From Metaruminococcus_A sp964607135 (GTDB lineage: Bacteria; Bacillota; Clostridia; Oscillospirales; Ruminococcaceae), in the NCBI GenBank assembly GCA_964607135.1, contig CAZSIV010000014.1:1-63268 (forward strand): a DNA stretch of 63,268 nucleotides, in the 5' to 3' direction. The position numbers and the translations under genes were made by a program. A model generated the notes under the pieces. The model was not told the DNA's origin and made no database searches. It saw only the letters and a program-made list of their open reading frames with translations. Shown one piece after another: positions 60,563-63,268 of this stretch (within the stretch, counting starts at the first letter, position 1; each line of letters starts with the position of its first letter).

Positions 60563-61564
60563 TCAAATCACTGCGCCCCAAACCTCGGCCCGGGTCATCG
60601 CGAGGACGGTCTCTGTGGAAACACCGGCGATCGCATCGCCGAAAATCTCCTGTAAATTGCCGCTGTCCATCATCTCGCTGAGCTTCGCTTTCGCATCCGC
60701 GGATGAGATCAAATCGGAAAGCTGGATAGAATTCTGGATTTTATCCTCGATCTGCTCCTGTGTTAGCCAGCGCATGAATTCCGCCCGCTTTGCCATCCGG
60801 AGGCGGTACAGCCGCACCATCTCGTCGCCGCTGTAGGTGATCTCGCCCCCGCTGCTCGAGGAAACCGCGTTGCAGATGTTCCCGTCCTCGCCGATGGCAA
60901 CGGCCTGGGACATCCCGACTGTGCATCCGGGCCGGATCGCCTCATTCCGCGCCACGTCAAAGGCAAACCAGGTGTCGATCTTCGCCATGATCTCCCTGGC
61001 ATAGGCCGGGTCTTGCTCTATCCGCTCTTGTACCTTGGGATGGATTACGACGGCCTTGCTTCCCGGCGGGACGCTGCCTAAAGCGTGAATCTCCTGCGGG
61101 GCGGTAAACTTGCCGTCGATCGAACCATAAAAGGGATTGGCCCCGACGGGCTGCCAGTTTTCCAGCGTTTCCTTCGCCTTATCCCCGTCCTGATACAGCA
61201 GATAATGAGGATAATCGTTTCTGGTGCGCCAATAGCTGCTGCCGGCATCAAAGACGTGGTAGTGGAGGCCGGGGTATTTGGCTTTGAGCATCTCCTCCAA
61301 GGAAACGGCCTCTGTCTGCCCGACCTCTTCGGACCGAATCCGCCCCGCCGTCCATACGTTTAAATCCGCCGTCAGGCTACTGGGAAAGGCCGCGCCTGTT
61401 GAGCCTCCCATTCCGGGTTGCAGCGTATTAGACCTGCTCTTGCTTGCCTGCACCGCCATATCTAGAAAACCGCCGGGCTGTGGATCAGCTTGCCTTGCGC
61501 CGCTGGATTTCGTGGAAGCGGCATAAGCCTTTGCTGTGTAATTTGTTTGAATCGCACTATTCAT
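60563..61564 (-). CDS. protein of unknown function, related to the next gene (DUF6033-like)
   Basis: The 333-residue protein has a low-complexity Ser/Ala/Thr-rich first 30 residues, then P-G-G-F-L-D-M-A-V-Q, a disordered linker to about residue 85, and a folded part including V-V-I-H-P-K-V-Q-E-R-I-E-Q-D-P-A-Y. No signal peptide or membrane segment. The layout resembles DUF6033-like proteins of gut Clostridia, from memory only. The ATG at 61564 has AGGATGG at a suitable distance; the ATG at 61576 abuts a weaker site. Confidence 0.65.
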   Translation of the reverse strand: MNSAIQTNYTAKAYAASTKSSGARQADPQPGGFLDMAVQASKSRSNTLQPGMGGSTGAAFPSSLTADLNVWTAGRIRSEEVGQTEAVSLEEMLKAKYPGLHYHVFDAGSSYWRTRNDYPHYLLYQDGDKAKETLENWQPVGANPFYGSIDGKFTAPQEIHALGSVPPGSKAVVIHPKVQERIEQDPAYAREIMAKIDTWFAFDVARNEAIRPGCTVGMSQAVAIGEDGNICNAVSSSSGGEITYSGDEMVRLYRLRMAKRAEFMRWLTQEQIEDKIQNSIQLSDLISSADAKAKLSEMMDSGNLQEIFGDAIAGVSTETVLAMTRAEVWGAVI

Positions 61565-61606
61565 ATCAATTTCCATCCTGCCACCGCTTTCAGGTGGAAC
61601 TCTCTG

Positions 61607-62218
61607 TTACAGGCAGCCCATCAGCTCCGCTGCGCTGATGGGAAGGCCCCTCAAACGGCGCTGCAAATACCAGCGCTTTATCGCCGCCTCCCGCTGTAAC
61701 TCTTGGAATTTTTTATGGCTTTCCATCCGCTGTTCCCAAAAATCGCCGGCTGCTTTCTCCTCAAACAATTCATCGCTGTCCTGCTGGCTCGAATCCCAGC
61801 TTTCGCTGCGGTACTCTTCTTTTGCCGCGCCGATGTAATAAACGCGGCGGTCGCCTCCGCAGAGAACAGACTGGGAGCCGCTGGACATAAAACTCTCACG
61901 CAGCTGATTCAGCACCCATTCTTCGTATTCGGGATCGTTTTTCATAGCTTCGAATCCGGCCTCGGAGATGTGGACCGAAACAGAATCCACCATGTGGGAC
62001 GGGTGGACAGGGAGCTGGGAGATCTTATCGAATATCGAGGCCTTATATTCCGCCATCGTCGAACCGTTTCCCGCAGAACCAGTTGCATCGCTCTTTTTTA
62101 CCTGTTCTGCCACAGCGAGAAAACCGCCGGCTGGAATGGTCGACTGACGGCTTTGATATTCTTTCAACAGCCTGGCGGATGTTCTCGTCAAGCCGTTGAT
62201 GTTCATCGAATTGCTCAT
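61607..62218 (-). CDS. protein of unknown function, paralogue-like partner
   Basis: The 203-residue protein shares two blocks with the downstream gene: A-G-G-F-L-A-V-A-E-Q near residue 31, and V-S-V-H-I-S-E-A-G-F-E-A-M-K-N-D-P-E-Y near residue 83. It opens M-N-I-N-G-L-T after an alternative N terminus, and ends in a basic, helical tail. No signal peptide. GGAGAAAC lies before the ATG. Probably co-transcribed with its neighbour, 42 nt away. Confidence 0.65.
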   Translation of the reverse strand: MSNSMNINGLTRTSARLLKEYQSRQSTIPAGGFLAVAEQVKKSDATGSAGNGSTMAEYKASIFDKISQLPVHPSHMVDSVSVHISEAGFEAMKNDPEYEEWVLNQLRESFMSSGSQSVLCGGDRRVYYIGAAKEEYRSESWDSSQQDSDELFEEKAAGDFWEQRMESHKKFQELQREAAIKRWYLQRRLRGLPISAAELMGCL

Positions 62219-62285
62219 AAAAATGTTTCTCCTTCTATCAAAGGACCAAATCGGTTATTTTTGGGAAAGGGACAAGCCAAAACGC

Positions 62286-62669
62286 CTATCTTTCCTCGGT
62301 TCCTTTGTTGAGCGCCGTGTACGCCTTGATCGCCTCGAAGCTCTCCGCGCTGATTACATGCTCGATCTTGCAGGCGTCCTCCGCCGCAGTCTTTTGGTCG
62401 ACGCCCAATTCCGTCAGCCAGTCGGTGAGAAAGGTGTGGCGTTCATACATCCTTTCCGCAATCTCCCGCCCCTGCGCCAAAAGCGAAATATATCCGTCTG
62501 AATCCATTTCGATGTATCCGTTTTCCCGCAGGTTTTTCATCGCGACACTTACGCTCGGTTTTGAATATTCCAGCTCGTTTACAATATCAATGGAACGAAC
62601 ATCCCCTTTTCTTTTTTGCAGGATCAGGATCGTTTCCAGATAATTTTCCGCGGACTCGTGTATTTTCAC
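62286..62669 (-). CDS. DtxR/MntR-family metal-dependent transcriptional regulator
   Basis: The 127-residue protein has the N-terminal winged helix (S-A-E-N-Y-L-E-T-I-L at the start; recognition helix S-K-P-S-V-S-V-A-M-K-N-L) and a dimerisation domain with candidate metal ligands in A-C-K-I-E-H-V-I-S. It lacks the SH3-like third domain, as in MntR. It probably represses with Fe2+ or Mn2+. Its own promoter reads TTGAAA (62732-62727), 16 nt, TATACT (62710-62705). It is divergent from feoA. Confidence 0.9.
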   Translation of the reverse strand: MKIHESAENYLETILILQKRKGDVRSIDIVNELEYSKPSVSVAMKNLRENGYIEMDSDGYISLLAQGREIAERMYERHTFLTDWLTELGVDQKTAAEDACKIEHVISAESFEAIKAYTALNKGTEER

Positions 62670-62704
62670 TGCACCACCAGCCTTCGAGCATTGTATTTGA
62701 TTTC

Positions 62705-62732
62705 AGTATATCATATTATATCAATTTTTCAA
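62705..62732 (-). promoter_or_regulatory. SigmaA promoter for the DtxR-family gene
   Basis: Minus-strand TTGAAA and TATACT are 16 nt apart, just upstream of the regulator gene. Confidence 0.6.
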
Positions 62733-62775
62733 TCATAAAGTCCAAACGATGGATTGAAAGTTTTTTAAATCACTC

Positions 62776-62827
62776 TTGACAAGCAGGTTAGCATATGCTA
62801 ACATAGGTGTGGTTAGGAAATTCTAAC
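62776..62827 (+). promoter_or_regulatory. feoA promoter with two DtxR-type palindromes
   Basis: TTGACA (62776-62781), 17 nt, TAACAT (62799-62804). The perfect palindrome GTTAGCATATGCTAAC (62787-62802) covers the spacer and part of the -10. A second, imperfect one (GTTAG-6 nt-CTAAC, 62812-62827) lies just downstream; the centres are 25 bp apart. This is typical for repression by the neighbouring metalloregulator. Confidence 0.75.
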
Positions 62828-62874
62828 TCATTTGGAAACAGCATTTGCGATGCCGTAAAGAAAGGAATGGATTT

Positions 62875-63087
62875 ATGATGCCGCTGACGTTGGCAAATAT
62901 TGGGGAAGCTGCAATGATACGGAAGGTCGGAGGAAATCCCGAGGTGCGGGCCCATCTTGAAAATCTCGGTTTTGTGCCGGGGGGCAATGTGACGGTTATT
63001 TCGACGATCGGTGGGAATTTAATTGTCAACGTAAAAGAGTCCCGTGTGGCAATCAGCAGGGAGATGGCGAGTAAAATTATGGTGTAG
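62875..63087 (+). CDS. feoA: FeoA family ferrous iron transport protein
   Basis: FeoA is a small SH3-like protein needed for FeoB-mediated Fe2+ uptake. The 70-residue protein has the family pattern L-x-x-L-G-F-V-P-G-x-x-V and ends V-A-I-S-R-E-M-A-S-K-I. ATGs at 62875 and 62878 both fit AAAGGA. FeoB or another feoA would be expected beyond the window edge. The last 180 bp hold an ACAACAGGC/GCCTGTTGT hairpin (63111-63142) and no gene. Confidence 0.9.
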   Translation: MMPLTLANIGEAAMIRKVGGNPEVRAHLENLGFVPGGNVTVISTIGGNLIVNVKESRVAISREMASKIMV

Positions 63088-63268
63088 CCGAAATAATTGG
63101 GGGAGAACTTACAACAGGCCGGCGGCTTTTACTGCCTGTTGTGCTGCCGCTCAAAGAAAAGCGCTGTCACAAGAGCAGTGCGGCAAGCCTGGCGTCTCGG
63201 TTAAAACCATTCAAAATAAAGGCACTGTAAAGTAAAGATGAAAAAATAGGGCCCGAAAACAGCGAATA

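Overview
The window (about 50% GC) reads as chromosome from a spore-forming member of the Clostridia, most like an Oscillospirales/Ruminococcaceae gut anaerobe. Evidence: a GerA-type germinant receptor tricistron, spoIIGA-sigE-ylmC, a YtaF-like sporulation protein, a DUF421/DUF4363 pair, HPr kinase, a clostridial-type purine operon with a stand-alone AICAR transformylase and a PurO-type IMP cyclohydrolase, and strong Shine-Dalgarno sites with frequent TTG/GTG starts. The species is inferred no further. No tRNA, rRNA, CRISPR array, phage or intact insertion sequence was found.

Layout. 0.2-13 kb: a two-domain P-loop ATPase, RidA, purB, secDF, a TIM-barrel sugar isomerase-like protein, a small DUF6514-like protein, nrdR, DUF4363/DUF421, the gerA operon and a GT4 glycosyltransferase. 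14-23 kb: a 97-bp tandem repeat, then hprK-murB-rapZ-whiA-dnaE and pfkA. 23-31 kb: a palindromic repeat array, an M16 peptidase-like pair (yfmF/yfmH), lgt, folD, rpsB-tsf, a GT2 glycosyltransferase and a YqeY protein. 31-33.5 kb (minus): spoIIGA-sigE-ylmC with a Spo0A-type promoter. 33.6-50 kb: accessory metabolism (GH63-like glycosidase, MFS transporter, tocopherol-cyclase-like protein with an FAD/Rieske oxidoreductase, VOC, MBL, Hsp20, ThuA-Gfo/Idh/MocA-rhaA, a PadR envelope operon, DJ-1 and alpha/beta hydrolase genes). 50-59.6 kb (minus): purE-purC-purF-purF2-purM-purN-purO-AICARFT-purD behind an attenuated leader. 59.7-63.2 kb: ytaF, two related proteins of unknown function, and a DtxR-type repressor divergent from feoA.

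How the genes work together. The minus-strand pur operon plus purB (at 1.9 kb) covers most of de novo IMP synthesis; purL is not in the window. SpoIIGA should process pro-SigmaE in the mother cell. RapZ, WhiA, HPrK, MurB and PfkA form the conserved clostridial block linking carbon regulation, wall synthesis and division, here without yvcK between rapZ and whiA. The DtxR protein and feoA face each other across a promoter with two 16-bp palindromes, which suggests iron- or manganese-responsive control.

The items most worth a second look are: a second PurF whose glutaminase active site has been lost; spoIIGA apparently initiated at an ATT codon behind a promoter with a 22-nt spacer and Spo0A boxes; a purE leader with a small translated ORF ending just before an intrinsic terminator; a palindromic repeat family at 23.1 and 48.5 kb; and the pair of related unknown proteins at 60.5-62.2 kb.
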